Shown: in pieces, positions 17,510-27,443 of the stretch
Numbering within the stretch: the first letter of the stretch is position 1
How the letters are laid out: every line of letters begins with the position of its first letter
Source: Psychroflexus sp. ALD_RP9
GTDB taxonomy: Bacteria; Bacteroidota; Bacteroidia; Flavobacteriales; Flavobacteriaceae
DNA: 64,000 nucleotides
Assembly (NCBI RefSeq): GCF_017311165.1
Contig: NZ_CP062973.1
Coordinates: 2,402,001-2,466,000, forward strand
Reading direction: 5' to 3'
The notes under the pieces: model-generated
The model's database searches: none
What the model was told of the DNA's origin: nothing
The model's input: the letters and a program-made list of their open reading frames with translations, nothing else
Position numbers and translations under genes: made by a program

Positions 17510-20458
17510 TTGAATATATTTGATAAAAATAATAGCTTGATAGACTCTTCTTCATTTTCAGAACTTAAGCTTAAAGGTCAAATCTTTTCAGACCGATTAC
17601 ACAAGCACTTGTACGCTACAGATGCATCGGTTTATCGCGAAATTCCTCAAGCGATAGCTTACCCTAAAGACTCTAGTGATGTAATTAAGCTAATAAAATT
17701 TGCTAAAGCTAAGTGCACAAATTTGATTTTTAGAACAGCTGGAACTTCATTGGCTGGACAATGCGTTGGAAATGGAATTTTAGTTGATGTAAGTAAATAT
17801 TTTACCAAAATCTCTAATTTTAACGAAAAGAGAAAAACAGTTACCGTTCAACCTGGCGTTATTCGAGATGACTTGAATGCTTTTTTAAGACCTTATAATT
17901 TACAATTTGGACCAAATACTTCAACCTCTAACCGTTGCATGATTGGTGGAATGATAGGTAACAATTCTAGTGGTACAACTTCAATAAAGTACGGTGTTAC
18001 AAGAGATAAAGTTGAATCTTTAAGTTGTATTTTAGATGATGGTAGTCGTATTCAATTACAACCACTGACCAAAAATCAGTTTCAGGAAAAGTTGAAATTA
18101 AATTCACGTGAAGGTGATTTATATCGTAAAATGCATGAACTTTTAAGCGATAAAAGTCTGCAGAAGGCAGTTAAAAATGATTTCCCAAAACCTGAAATTC
18201 ATAGAAGAAATACAGGTTATGCACTAGATGCATTGCTAGAATCTGAACTTTATTCAGAATCTAATCAACAATTTAATTTAGCTAAGCTTATTTGCGGTAG
18301 CGAAGGAACTCTTGCATTTGTTGAGTCTATTACATTAAATCTAGATGCACTTCCACCTGAACATTCGGTGATGGTTGTAGCGCATTTTCAAACAATAACT
18401 GATTGTTTAAATGCGGTTAAACCTGTTATGCAACTACCATTATTTACCTGCGAGATGATGGATAAAACTATTCTTGATTGTACAAAATCTAGCTTAAAAT
18501 ATAAAGACTATCGTTTTTTCTTAAATGGTGATCCTCAAGCCATTTTAATGCTTGAGCTTCGCTCTAACACTAAAGAAAGTTTAAAAGATTTAAAACTTAA
18601 ATTACAAAGAGTTTTAAAAACTGAAACTAATTCTTATTTTGATAGTGTTGTTCATGCAGAAGCTATCTTTAAGGTACTTGAATTAAGAAAAGCAGGTCTA
18701 GGTTTATTAGCTAACATTTCAAAAGATACAAAAGCAGTGGCTTGTATTGAAGATACTGCGGTTACTTTAGATGATTTTTCTCAATACATGACAGACTTTG
18801 AGTTAATCATGAGAAAATTTAAACAATCGGCTGTTTATTACGCTCATGCAGGTGCCGGTGAACTACATTTACGTCCAAGACTAAATTTGAAAACAACTCA
18901 AGGCGTAGCTGACTTTAAGGCGATTACAGCTGAAGTAGCACATTTAGTTAAGTCTTATAAGGGTTCTTTTAGTGGTGAACATGGCGATGGAATTGTTAGG
19001 TCTAATTTTATTGAATTATTAGTTGGTAGTAAATGTTATGAAGCGCTAAAAAGTGTAAAAAATATTTTTGATTCAGAACAAATTTTTAATCCAGGTAAAA
19101 TTATAAACCCAAAGCCTATTGATAAAAACCTAAGATATGAAGCAGGTCGTGTTGAACCAGACCTTGATACAATTTTAGATTTTTCGCCTGAAGGTGGTAT
19201 TTTAAAAGCCGCCGAAAACTGTAATGGAAGTGGTGATTGCCGAGTGAGTACGCAGGCTAACCAAGCAATGTGTCCAAGCTATCAAGCAACAACTAATGAG
19301 AAAGACACTACAAGAGCTCGTGCTAATGCTCTAAGAGAGTTTTTAACTCACCCAAAAAATCCTAAAAATGCATTTAATCAAACTGAACTTAAGCAAGTGT
19401 TTGATTTATGCATATCATGCAAAGCTTGTAAAAAAGAATGTCCTAGTAATGTTGATGTCGCTAGTTTTAAGGCTGAGTTTTTGCAGCATTATTATCAAAA
19501 TAATAGCCGACCCTTAGCAGATTATTTGCTCGCGAATTTATTGCTATTTTATAAATATTTACCACCTAAATTTTACAACTTTATTGTCAACAATAAATAT
19601 TCTTTATCAATATTAAAGCATATTTCTAAAATACATAACCAAAGGAGTTTACCTAATTTATCTAAACAATCGCTTCAAAAACATATCAAAAACAATTTTA
19701 GTCAATTAACATCAGCAAAAACACCACAAAAAACCGTTTATTTTTTTGTAGATGAATTTACTAATTTTTTAGATGCTTCAATTGGTAAAGATGCCATAAA
19801 CTTACTGAGCAAATTAAACTATAATGTCAAGCTTATTCAAAATATTGAAAGTGGTCGCGCTTTAATTTCAAAAGGATTTTTAAAACGAGCTAAAAAGATA
19901 GCTTCTGATAATGTAAAGTTTTTAAGTGAACTTATTTCAGCTGAAACGCCTTTATTAGGAATAGAGCCATCGGCTATACTTAGCTTTAGGGATGAATATT
20001 TAAGGTTAAATAATCATGATCAAGCTTCAACTGAGTTAGCTCAACATACTTATTTAATCGAAGAGTTTTTAGCTAATGAATTTAAGCTTGGTAACATCAG
20101 TTCATCACAATTTACTTCAGATTCAGTGAGGCTTAAAATTCACACGCATTGCCATCAAAAAGCGCTTTCAAATTCAAAGTTTACCTTTGATGTACTTAAC
20201 ATTCCCGAAAATTATCATCCAACACTTATTACGTCTGGCTGTTGCGGCATGGCTGGAAGTTTTGGATACGAAAAAGAACACTATGAAACTAGTCAATCTA
20301 TAGGTGAGTTGTTTTTATTTCCAAGTATTCGTAAAACACCGAAAGAGACGATAATTGTTGCTAATGGGACAAGTTGTCGTCATCAAATAAAAGATGCTTT
20401 ACAACGATCTGCAAAGCATCCTGTAAGTGTTTTATACGAAGCTTTAATCGATTGTTAA
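17510..20458 (+). CDS. FAD-linked and Fe-S oxidoreductase (GlcD/D-lactate dehydrogenase type fused to GlpC-like)
   Basis: The 982-aa fusion has an FAD_binding_4 domain (about residues 45-185, with TAGTSLAGQCVGNG), an FAD-oxidase C domain (about 270-535, GEHGDGIVR near 500), then ferredoxin cysteines CNGSGDC (about 572) and CISCKACKKEC (about 633), and a C-terminal CCG domain with CCGMAGSFG (about 910). Such fusions oxidise 2-hydroxyacids such as D-lactate or glycolate and pass electrons to the chain. The only good start is TTG at 17510 (or TTG at 17537), because no in-frame ATG precedes the FAD domain. The end overlaps the convergent lipoprotein gene by 15 bases. Confidence 0.88.
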   Translation: MNIFDKNNSLIDSSSFSELKLKGQIFSDRLHKHLYATDASVYREIPQAIAYPKDSSDVIKLIKFAKAKCTNLIFRTAGTSLAGQCVGNGILVDVSKYFTKISNFNEKRKTVTVQPGVIRDDLNAFLRPYNLQFGPNTSTSNRCMIGGMIGNNSSGTTSIKYGVTRDKVESLSCILDDGSRIQLQPLTKNQFQEKLKLNSREGDLYRKMHELLSDKSLQKAVKNDFPKPEIHRRNTGYALDALLESELYSESNQQFNLAKLICGSEGTLAFVESITLNLDALPPEHSVMVVAHFQTITDCLNAVKPVMQLPLFTCEMMDKTILDCTKSSLKYKDYRFFLNGDPQAILMLELRSNTKESLKDLKLKLQRVLKTETNSYFDSVVHAEAIFKVLELRKAGLGLLANISKDTKAVACIEDTAVTLDDFSQYMTDFELIMRKFKQSAVYYAHAGAGELHLRPRLNLKTTQGVADFKAITAEVAHLVKSYKGSFSGEHGDGIVRSNFIELLVGSKCYEALKSVKNIFDSEQIFNPGKIINPKPIDKNLRYEAGRVEPDLDTILDFSPEGGILKAAENCNGSGDCRVSTQANQAMCPSYQATTNEKDTTRARANALREFLTHPKNPKNAFNQTELKQVFDLCISCKACKKECPSNVDVASFKAEFLQHYYQNNSRPLADYLLANLLLFYKYLPPKFYNFIVNNKYSLSILKHISKIHNQRSLPNLSKQSLQKHIKNNFSQLTSAKTPQKTVYFFVDEFTNFLDASIGKDAINLLSKLNYNVKLIQNIESGRALISKGFLKRAKKIASDNVKFLSELISAETPLLGIEPSAILSFRDEYLRLNNHDQASTELAQHTYLIEEFLANEFKLGNISSSQFTSDSVRLKIHTHCHQKALSNSKFTFDVLNIPENYHPTLITSGCCGMAGSFGYEKEHYETSQSIGELFLFPSIRKTPKETIIVANGTSCRHQIKDALQRSAKHPVSVLYEALIDC

Positions 20459-21232
20459 GCTAAAGTCAATTAATTCTTGAGAAGATGTACTTGAAATATC
20501 GGGTAAGCTTATTTGAGGCAAATCTTCAAATATTAGTTCAGTAATAACATCACTTCTGATTAAGCCTATGTTTGGTGCAAAATAATTGGTAGCTGTAACT
20601 ACATCTTGCTGTTGCAAAACGGTAACATCAATTAAACCTAAATCAGCTTCAATATTAGCGCTTATAATAATTTCACTTTGATATACATTTTGATAAGTTT
20701 CATTATTAACGCTAAGATCACCAATGTTTCCACCATTAATGATGTTAATGCTGTAATTTATATTAACTGGAACACCTTGAATTTCGTGAGTAATCGTGTT
20801 TGACTGATTGTAGACTGATGCACCAACTTGAGCAGATTGATTATATATTGTAGCATTATTGAGTTCAAAATTTAAGGAAGGTAATTCTGGTGTGGCTTCA
20901 AAATTGTAATTACCTGTAAAAACAAGTTGAGCATTATCATTTGTTTTATATAATTCACCTGAAGTTAAAATTGAAGTTACTAACCCAGGTTGTTCAACAT
21001 TGGTTTGCGTAAATGAAAAATGATCTTGATTGTTAATTGTTTCAACTCCACTAACTTCTAGGGTTTCTGTTCCTGAGTTTGAATTGTCATCTTGAGTTAT
21101 AGTATTGTTATAAGTCCATGAATTTCCAACATTAAGGTCAAAATAATTATTTGCTTGAATTGAGTTTTCATCGTCAGACTCACAAGAATAGAATAGGGTA
21201 GTTGCCAATAATAAAAGTAATAATTTACGCAT
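20444..21232 (-). CDS. Lipoprotein of unknown function
   Basis: The 262-aa protein has a leucine-rich signal peptide with lipobox FYSC and the usual Bacteroidota acidic run after the cysteine (CESDDEN), which in this group often marks surface-exported lipoproteins. The mature part is Asn/Thr-rich and beta-strand-like, beginning YFDLNVGNSWTYN, a pattern seen in many uncharacterised Bacteroidota lipoproteins. No enzymatic motif is visible. It is followed upstream by the phosphoesterase gene on the same strand (33 bases apart), so the two may be co-transcribed. Confidence 0.8.
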   Translation of the reverse strand: MRKLLLLLLATTLFYSCESDDENSIQANNYFDLNVGNSWTYNNTITQDDNSNSGTETLEVSGVETINNQDHFSFTQTNVEQPGLVTSILTSGELYKTNDNAQLVFTGNYNFEATPELPSLNFELNNATIYNQSAQVGASVYNQSNTITHEIQGVPVNINYSINIINGGNIGDLSVNNETYQNVYQSEIIISANIEADLGLIDVTVLQQQDVVTATNYFAPNIGLIRSDVITELIFEDLPQISLPDISSTSSQELIDFSLTID

Positions 21233-21265
21233 ATTTTAGATTATTTTAAACTAAAATAGCTAAAA

Positions 21266-22099
21266 TTATTTACTGGCGAAAGTTACAGCAGCTAAAACAT
21301 CAATTTTTGGTTCTTTTACTTCAACAGATTCTAAACTTAGATTTTGATAATAGACTAAATGCCAGCGACTATAATTATATTCTAATGCTGTGAGATTTTC
21401 TATCCAATCACCAGAATTTAGATATAGGCAAGTCCCTTTTTCATTGACTTTTCTTTTAATTTTTGGCTGATGAATATGGCCGCAAATAACGTAGTTAAAA
21501 CCCTTATCAATTGCTAATTCTGCAGCTACTTTTTCAAAATCATTAATGTACTTAATTGCTTTTTTTACACTATTTTTAATCTTTTTTGAAAGTGAATATT
21601 TTTCACGCCCTAAAATTTTTAAGATAAAATTGAGCAAGCGATTTAACAGAATCAGCAAATCGTAACCATAACCACCAAGTTTAGCTAAAAATTTTGCATT
21701 TTGAATAGAAACATCAAACACATCTCCATGAAAAAACCAAGCTTTTTTGCCATCAAGGTTTAAGATAAGTTTATCTACCAGTTTTAAATTACCCATTGTA
21801 AATTCTGAAAATTTTCTCAATAACTCATCATGATTTCCTGTGATATAATAAACTTCAGTACCATTTGCAGATAAATCAATGATTTTTTTAATGACATTTA
21901 AATGAGATTTAGGAAAATATTGTTTTCTAAATTGCCAAATATCAATAATATCACCATTTAAAACTAAAATTTTAGGCTCTATAGATTCAAGATAATTTAG
22001 TAATTCTTTAGCATGGCAGCCATAAGTTCCTAAATGAATATCAGATAAGACAACTAATTCAAGTTTACGTTTAGACAAATTATAGGTTTTTTGATACAC
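21266..22099 (-). CDS. LpxH-like UDP-2,3-diacylglucosamine diphosphatase family metallophosphoesterase
   Basis: The 277-aa calcineurin-fold protein has the full set of metal ligands: SDIHLG (D20, H22), LNGDIID, TGNHDE, FFHGDVFD and CGHIHQP, with the structural signature NSGDWIEN near the end. This matches the LpxH/YbbF-like group, which hydrolyses UDP-2,3-diacylglucosamine in lipid A synthesis, or a close relative. A long basic, amphipathic stretch at about 140-190 fits membrane contact. The start is a GTG at 22099; no ATG precedes the metal motif. It lies directly upstream of the lipoprotein gene. Confidence 0.82.
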   Translation of the reverse strand: MYQKTYNLSKRKLELVVLSDIHLGTYGCHAKELLNYLESIEPKILVLNGDIIDIWQFRKQYFPKSHLNVIKKIIDLSANGTEVYYITGNHDELLRKFSEFTMGNLKLVDKLILNLDGKKAWFFHGDVFDVSIQNAKFLAKLGGYGYDLLILLNRLLNFILKILGREKYSLSKKIKNSVKKAIKYINDFEKVAAELAIDKGFNYVICGHIHQPKIKRKVNEKGTCLYLNSGDWIENLTALEYNYSRWHLVYYQNLSLESVEVKEPKIDVLAAVTFASK

Positions 22100-22242
22100 T
22101 CAAATGAAATGATTTTAATGATTGAAAACTTATTTTTTGAGTTATGAATAATATAAATAGCTGTTATGAAATCGTTTAGTTTAATGTATAAATGTTAAGC
22201 CAGGATTACCTACTTAAACTTTAGTAATTTATTGAAATCAAT

Positions 22243-22250
22243 TACATTTG
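22243..22250 (+). promoter_or_regulatory. -7 element (TACATTTG) of aroC
   Basis: Exact TAnnTTTG match 13 bases before the aroC ATG at 22264. It probably drives aroC and the symporter gene together. Confidence 0.45.
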
Positions 22251-22263
22251 CTGAAAACAGTAT

Positions 22264-23322
22264 ATGGCGAGTAATACATTTGGCAAACAATTACAACTTA
22301 CAAGTTTTGGTGAGTCTCATGGAGTGTCTATTGGTGGTATTATCGACGGTGTTCCAGCAGGAATTCAACTAGATTTTGAAGCTATTCAACTTGAGCTAGA
22401 TCGTCGGAAACCTGGTCAATCGTCAATCGTTACGCAGCGAAAAGAGTCTGATGTAGTACATTTTAAATCTGGAGTTTTTGAAGGAAAAACTACTGGAATG
22501 CCTATTGGTTTCGAAATTAAAAATGCAGATCAAAAGTCAAAAGATTACGGCCATATCAAAGATATCTATAGGCCTAGTCATGCCGATTTTACATACACAA
22601 AAAAATATGGCGAACGCGATTATCGAGGTGGTGGTCGTTCTAGTGCTCGCGAAACAGCCAATTGGGTTGTTGCTGGTGCCATTGCAAAGCAAATAATACC
22701 TGAAATAGAAATTTCTGCCTATACATTTTCAGTTGGTGAGTTATCAATAAATGATGAGTATAAAATTGATATGAGCCAAATTGAAAAAAATCCGGTACGT
22801 TGCCCAAATGCTAAACTTGCCCAACAAATGGAAACCTACATTAAGCAAATTCGAAAAGAAGGAGATACTATTGGTGGTCAAGTCAAGTGCATTATTAATA
22901 ACGTGCCAATTGGGTTAGGTGACCCTATTTTTGAAAAATTACATGCTAATTTAGCTAAGGCAATGATGACTATAAATGCAGTAAAAGGCTTTGAATATGG
23001 CTCAGGTTTTTCAGGGACAACTTTAAAAGGGTCTCAACATAATGATGAAATATTGAGTAATCAGCAAACAAAAACTAATTTTAGCGGCGGTATTCAAGGC
23101 GGAATTAGTAATGGAATGCCTATCGAGTTTACGGTAGCATTTAAACCTGTAGCAACATTAATGAAAGCTCAATCTAGCATCGATCAATCAAATAAACAAG
23201 TAACAGTTGAAGGTAAAGGTCGGCATGACCCATGTGTTGTTCCTAGAGCAATTCCAATTGTTGAAGCTATGGCCGCACTTGTTCTTGCAGACGCTTTTCT
23301 AATCAACAAAATAAATAGATAA
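22264..23322 (+). CDS. aroC: Chorismate synthase
   Basis: The 352-aa protein carries the chorismate synthase signatures [18 protein letters not shown] near the N-terminus, [17 protein letters not shown] at about 117-133 and [11 protein letters not shown] near 317. It turns 5-enolpyruvylshikimate-3-phosphate into chorismate with reduced FMN. It is full length. A 4-base gap to the following symporter gene suggests a two-gene transcript, although the two functions are not obviously linked. Confidence 0.97.
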   Translation: MASNTFGKQLQLTSFGESHGVSIGGIIDGVPAGIQLDFEAIQLELDRRKPGQSSIVTQRKESDVVHFKSGVFEGKTTGMPIGFEIKNADQKSKDYGHIKDIYRPSHADFTYTKKYGERDYRGGGRSSARETANWVVAGAIAKQIIPEIEISAYTFSVGELSINDEYKIDMSQIEKNPVRCPNAKLAQQMETYIKQIRKEGDTIGGQVKCIINNVPIGLGDPIFEKLHANLAKAMMTINAVKGFEYGSGFSGTTLKGSQHNDEILSNQQTKTNFSGGIQGGISNGMPIEFTVAFKPVATLMKAQSSIDQSNKQVTVEGKGRHDPCVVPRAIPIVEAMAALVLADAFLINKINR

Positions 23323-23326
23323 CACT

Positions 23327-24634
23327 ATGAAAAAATTAGCGCTTCATTGGCAAATACTACTTGGTATGGTTTTCGGAGTTGTATTTGCTCTTATTTTTAC
23401 AAATTTTGATTGGGGAAGCCAATTTATAACCGACTGGATAAAGCCTTTCGGGAGTATATTTATTAATGCACTTAAATTAATTGCTGTTCCATTAATATTA
23501 GCATCACTCATAAAAGGAGTCTCAGACTTAAAAGATATTTCCAGCTTATCCAAAATGGGTTTAAGGACAATTTTAACTTATATTACTACAACTGTTATTG
23601 CGGTTTCTATAGGTCTAGCTATTGTAAACATCTTTCAGCCAGGTAAAAGTATCGATCAAGACACAAGAGAAGAATTAATCGAAAGCTATGGTGGTGATGC
23701 AGAACTTAGACAAAAAGACGCTGAAAAGCAAAAAGAGGCTGGACCACTTCAAGCTTTAGAAGACTTAGTGCCAGACAATATTTTTGGTGCAGCTTCAAAT
23801 AATGGCAATATGTTACAGGTTATATTCTTTGCCATCTTTTTTGGAATTGGTATGATATTGATACCAGAAAAACAAGCGCAACCCGTCAAAGATTTTTTTG
23901 ATGCACTTAATGAAGTTATTTTGAAAATGATTGATTTAATTATGCTTTTTGCACCTTATGGCGTCTTTGCGTTATTAGCAGCTTTAGTAGTTGAAGCTCC
24001 AAGTGCCGATTTATTTATGGCTTTGTTGTTTTATGCTTTTTGTGTGGTTTTAGGTTTAATACTAATGATAGGCGCTTACACTTTAATTGTTTGGCTATTT
24101 ACCAAAAAAACACCAGGATTTTTTATTAACGGAATCTCACCAGCACAACTCTTAGCATTATCAACAAGCTCAAGTGCTGCTACTTTACCTGTTACCATGG
24201 AGCGCGTTGAAGAACATTTAGGTGTAGACCGACAAGTTTCAAGTTTTGTCTTGCCAATTGGTGCTACAATAAATATGGATGGTACAAGTTTATACCAAGC
24301 TGTAGCTGCTGTTTTTATTGCTCAGGCTTTCGGAATGGACTTAGATTTCGCCACTCAACTAGGTATTATTGTTACTGCAACATTAGCCTCTATAGGTTCG
24401 GCGGCAGTTCCTGGCGCAGGAATGGTCATGTTAGTTATTGTTTTAGGTCAAGCTGGTATCCCTGAGGCTGGTCTAGCTTTAATTTTTGCAGTAGATAGGC
24501 CATTAGATATGGTTAGAACTTCAGTTAATGTAACAGGAGATGCAGCAGTATCTATGATGGTAGCAAAATCGCAAGATAAATTACACGATCCCAAAGTTAA
24601 AAATTGGGATGATAATTATCCATCAAAAAAATAG
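23327..24634 (+). CDS. Dicarboxylate/amino acid:cation symporter (DAACS family)
   Basis: The 435-aa inner-membrane protein has the DAACS hallmarks: the serine-rich re-entrant loop LSTSSSAATLPVT (about 285), the NMDGTSLYQ motif (about 310) and the second hairpin GSAAVPGAGMV (about 360). Members take up glutamate, aspartate or C4-dicarboxylates with Na+ or H+. It has an unusual acidic insert at about residues 105-140, typical of some marine homologues. It is likely co-transcribed with aroC. Confidence 0.92.
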   Translation: MKKLALHWQILLGMVFGVVFALIFTNFDWGSQFITDWIKPFGSIFINALKLIAVPLILASLIKGVSDLKDISSLSKMGLRTILTYITTTVIAVSIGLAIVNIFQPGKSIDQDTREELIESYGGDAELRQKDAEKQKEAGPLQALEDLVPDNIFGAASNNGNMLQVIFFAIFFGIGMILIPEKQAQPVKDFFDALNEVILKMIDLIMLFAPYGVFALLAALVVEAPSADLFMALLFYAFCVVLGLILMIGAYTLIVWLFTKKTPGFFINGISPAQLLALSTSSSAATLPVTMERVEEHLGVDRQVSSFVLPIGATINMDGTSLYQAVAAVFIAQAFGMDLDFATQLGIIVTATLASIGSAAVPGAGMVMLVIVLGQAGIPEAGLALIFAVDRPLDMVRTSVNVTGDAAVSMMVAKSQDKLHDPKVKNWDDNYPSKK

Positions 24635-24641
24635 TTGCAAA

Positions 24642-24669
24642 AAAAAGCCCGATATTTATCGGGCTTTTT
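24642..24669. terminator. Intrinsic terminator between symporter gene and clpB
   Basis: A perfect 13-bp stem AAAAAGCCCGATA / TATCGGGCTTTTT with a TT loop lies 7 bases after the symporter stop. Symmetric A/T runs let it serve the convergent clpB. Confidence 0.92.
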
Positions 24670-24681
24670 GCATTAAATATA

Positions 24682-27282
24682 TTAAGCACTGACTTCAGTT
24701 TGATTTCTAAATACTAGTTCGTTATTAAACTCATCTAATAATATAATACTATCTGTAGTTACATTTTGTGCTAATATTTCTTTAGACAATTTATTGAGAA
24801 CTTCTTTTTGAATTGTTCGTTTTACTGGTCTTGCACCATATTGAGGATCAAATCCAGCTTTTGATAAATATGCTATTGCTTCTTCAGTCGCATCGATAGT
24901 AATGCTTTGTTTATTTAGCATTTTCTTCATTAAGTTGAGTTGAAGTCTCACAATCGCTTTTATATCTGCTTGTGAAAGTGGCGTAAACATGACAATATCA
25001 TCTATACGATTTATAAATTCAGGTCTAACGCTTTGTTTTAATAAGCCTAAAACATCAACTTTTGCTGCTTCCATAGCTGAATGAACATCAGGGTTGGCTT
25101 CAAATTTTTCTTGAATAATATGGCTACCGATATTTGAAGTCATCACTATAATTGTATTCTTAAAATCAGCTACACGACCTTTATTATCTGTCAGTCGTCC
25201 TTCATCAAGAACTTGAAGTAAAATGTTAAAGGTATCAGGATGTGCCTTTTCAATTTCATCAAGTAAAACTACAGAATAAGGTTTGCGTCTAACAGCTTCA
25301 GTTAACTGGCCACCTTCATCATAACCAACATATCCAGGAGGAGCTCCAACTAAGCGCGAAACTGAATGTCGTTCTTGATACTCACTCATATCGATTCTAG
25401 TCATTGCTTGTTCATCATCAAATAAATATTCAGCCAGAGCTTTAGCTAATTCAGTTTTACCAACACCAGTTGTTCCTAAGAATAAAAATGATCCTATGGG
25501 TTTATTTTGGTCTTGTAATCCTGCACGACTTCTTCTAACAGCATCTGATACTGCCTGAATTGCCTCATCTTGACCAATTACTCGTCTATGGAGCTCATCT
25601 TCAAGTTTTAGAAGTTTTTCACGTTCAGTTTGCAGCATTTTAGTCACTGGAATTCCTGTCCATTTTGCTACTACTTCAGCGATATCTTCATAATCTACTT
25701 CTTCCTTAATTAAAGACTGCTCAGACTTTTGGTCTTCAACTTGAGCTTGTAATTTTTCAAGTTTGGCTTGAGCGTCTTTAATTTTTCCATATCTTAACTC
25801 AGCTACTTTTCCATAATCACCTTCTCGCTCGGCACGTTCTGCTTCTAGCTTAAAATTTTCTAAATCTGTTTTACATTGCTGAATTTGATCGACTATATCT
25901 TTTTCATTTTTCCATTTAGCATTTAATGTATTTCGCTCATCTTTTAAATCAGCTAAATCGGCTCTTAGAATTTTTAGTTTAGATTCATCCTTTTCACGCT
26001 TAATGGCTTCAATTTCAATTTCTAACTGCATAATTTTTCGATCTAGGACATCTAATTCTTCTGGTTTTGAATTAATTTCCATCCGTAATTTTGAAGCCGA
26101 TTCATCCATTAAGTCAATTGCTTTATCCGGTAAAAAACGGTTAGTAATATAGCGCTGTGATAATTCAACTGCTGCAATGATGGCTTCATCTTTTATCCGA
26201 ACTTTATGGTGAGTTTCGTACTTTTCTTTGATTCCACGTAAAATTGAAATGGCACTTTCAGTATCAGGCTCATTAACTGCTACTTTTTGAAAACGACGCT
26301 CAAGTGCTTTATCTTTTTCGAAGTATTTTTGAAATTCGTCAAGTGTTGTTGCACCTATGGCGCGCAATTCGCCTCTTGCTAAAGCTGGTTTTAAAATATT
26401 TGCCGCATCCATAGCTCCTTCGCCACCACCAGCACCTACAAGAGTGTGAATTTCATCGATAAATAAAACAATGTCGCCATCGCTTGAAGTTACTTCTTTT
26501 ATCACTGATTTTAATCGCTCTTCAAACTCACCTTTGTATTTCGCACCAGCGATTAAGGCGCCCATATCTAAGCTGTATATTTTTTTTGACTTTAGATTTT
26601 CAGGCACATCACCTGCAATGATACGATGTGCAAGACCTTCAGCTATAGCGGTTTTACCTGTTCCAGGTTCACCGACCAACATAGGGTTGTTTTTGGTTCT
26701 ACGTGATAAGATTTGTAAAATACGTCTAATTTCTTCATCACGACCAATAACAGGATCAAGCTTACCATCTTCAGCAAGTTGATTTAAATTTCGAGCATAT
26801 TTATCTAGAGAGTTATAATTATCTTCTGCGCTTTTTGAAGATACTTTTTCTCCTTTTCTTAATTCATTAATTGCTGACTCTAGGCCTTTTTCAGTAACAC
26901 CTTGATCTTTAAGGATCTGACTTACCTTAGATTTAGTTTTAAAAATTGCTAAAATGAGATGTTCTATAGAAACATAATCATCTTGACGATTTTTAGCTAT
27001 AATTGTTGCTTCATTAACCGCTTTTCCAGCATCTCTAGAAAGTACTAAATCACCACCTTCAACTTTTGCGAAACTGCTAATAGTTTTATCTAAAATTTGT
27101 GTAAATAAATTAGTATTAACATTTAATTTCTTTAAAATAAATGGTGTTACGTTTTCATCAACCAGCATAATTGCTTTAAACAAATGTTCGTTTTCAATTT
27201 GCTGATGTTTATGCTCTTGAGCAATTAACTGAGCTTGTTGAATTGCTTCTTGAGACTTTATTGTGAAATTATTGAAATTCAT
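24682..27282 (-). CDS. clpB: ATP-dependent disaggregase ClpB
   Basis: The 866-aa Hsp100 protein starts MNFNNFTIKSQEAIQ, has the N-domain (about 1-145), AAA1 with GEPGTGKT (about 205), the ClpB-specific coiled-coil middle domain (about 410-525) and AAA2 with GTTGVGKT (about 610). The middle domain and absence of a ClpP-binding loop identify ClpB rather than ClpA/C. It rescues aggregated protein with DnaK. The ORF reaches 27318, but a promoter at 27316-27347 overlaps that extension, so the 27282 ATG is used. Confidence 0.96.
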   Translation of the reverse strand: MNFNNFTIKSQEAIQQAQLIAQEHKHQQIENEHLFKAIMLVDENVTPFILKKLNVNTNLFTQILDKTISSFAKVEGGDLVLSRDAGKAVNEATIIAKNRQDDYVSIEHLILAIFKTKSKVSQILKDQGVTEKGLESAINELRKGEKVSSKSAEDNYNSLDKYARNLNQLAEDGKLDPVIGRDEEIRRILQILSRRTKNNPMLVGEPGTGKTAIAEGLAHRIIAGDVPENLKSKKIYSLDMGALIAGAKYKGEFEERLKSVIKEVTSSDGDIVLFIDEIHTLVGAGGGEGAMDAANILKPALARGELRAIGATTLDEFQKYFEKDKALERRFQKVAVNEPDTESAISILRGIKEKYETHHKVRIKDEAIIAAVELSQRYITNRFLPDKAIDLMDESASKLRMEINSKPEELDVLDRKIMQLEIEIEAIKREKDESKLKILRADLADLKDERNTLNAKWKNEKDIVDQIQQCKTDLENFKLEAERAEREGDYGKVAELRYGKIKDAQAKLEKLQAQVEDQKSEQSLIKEEVDYEDIAEVVAKWTGIPVTKMLQTEREKLLKLEDELHRRVIGQDEAIQAVSDAVRRSRAGLQDQNKPIGSFLFLGTTGVGKTELAKALAEYLFDDEQAMTRIDMSEYQERHSVSRLVGAPPGYVGYDEGGQLTEAVRRKPYSVVLLDEIEKAHPDTFNILLQVLDEGRLTDNKGRVADFKNTIIVMTSNIGSHIIQEKFEANPDVHSAMEAAKVDVLGLLKQSVRPEFINRIDDIVMFTPLSQADIKAIVRLQLNLMKKMLNKQSITIDATEEAIAYLSKAGFDPQYGARPVKRTIQKEVLNKLSKEILAQNVTTDSIILLDEFNNELVFRNQTEVSA

Positions 27283-27315
27283 AGTTTTGGGTATTCTTGT
27301 TTGTTTTTTATTTGT

Positions 27316-27347
27316 CAAAAGTTATACCTAACGTTAAATACGACAAA
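27316..27347 (-). promoter_or_regulatory. clpB promoter (TTTG, 19 bases, TAACTTTTG)
   Basis: On the minus strand a TTTG at 27344-27347 is followed after exactly 19 bases by TAACTTTTG at 27316-27324. This fits the Bacteroidota -33/-7 arrangement, with one extra T in the -7 box. The transcript would start about 30 bases before the clpB ATG. Confidence 0.45.
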
Positions 27348-27390
27348 TTGACATATACATAACTGAAAAAGGAGACAAAAGGGCATAAAA

Positions 27391-27420
27391 AAAGTCAAAT
27401 GCTTTATAACATTTGACTTT
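27391..27420 (-). terminator. Intrinsic terminator after the OmpW-like gene
   Basis: An 11-bp perfect stem AAAGTCAAATG / CATTTGACTTT closes an 8-base loop and is followed, on the minus strand, by a T-run. It lies 23 bases after the OmpW-like stop. Confidence 0.85.
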
Positions 27421-27443
27421 TCAGTACCATTAGAAAACTAACT

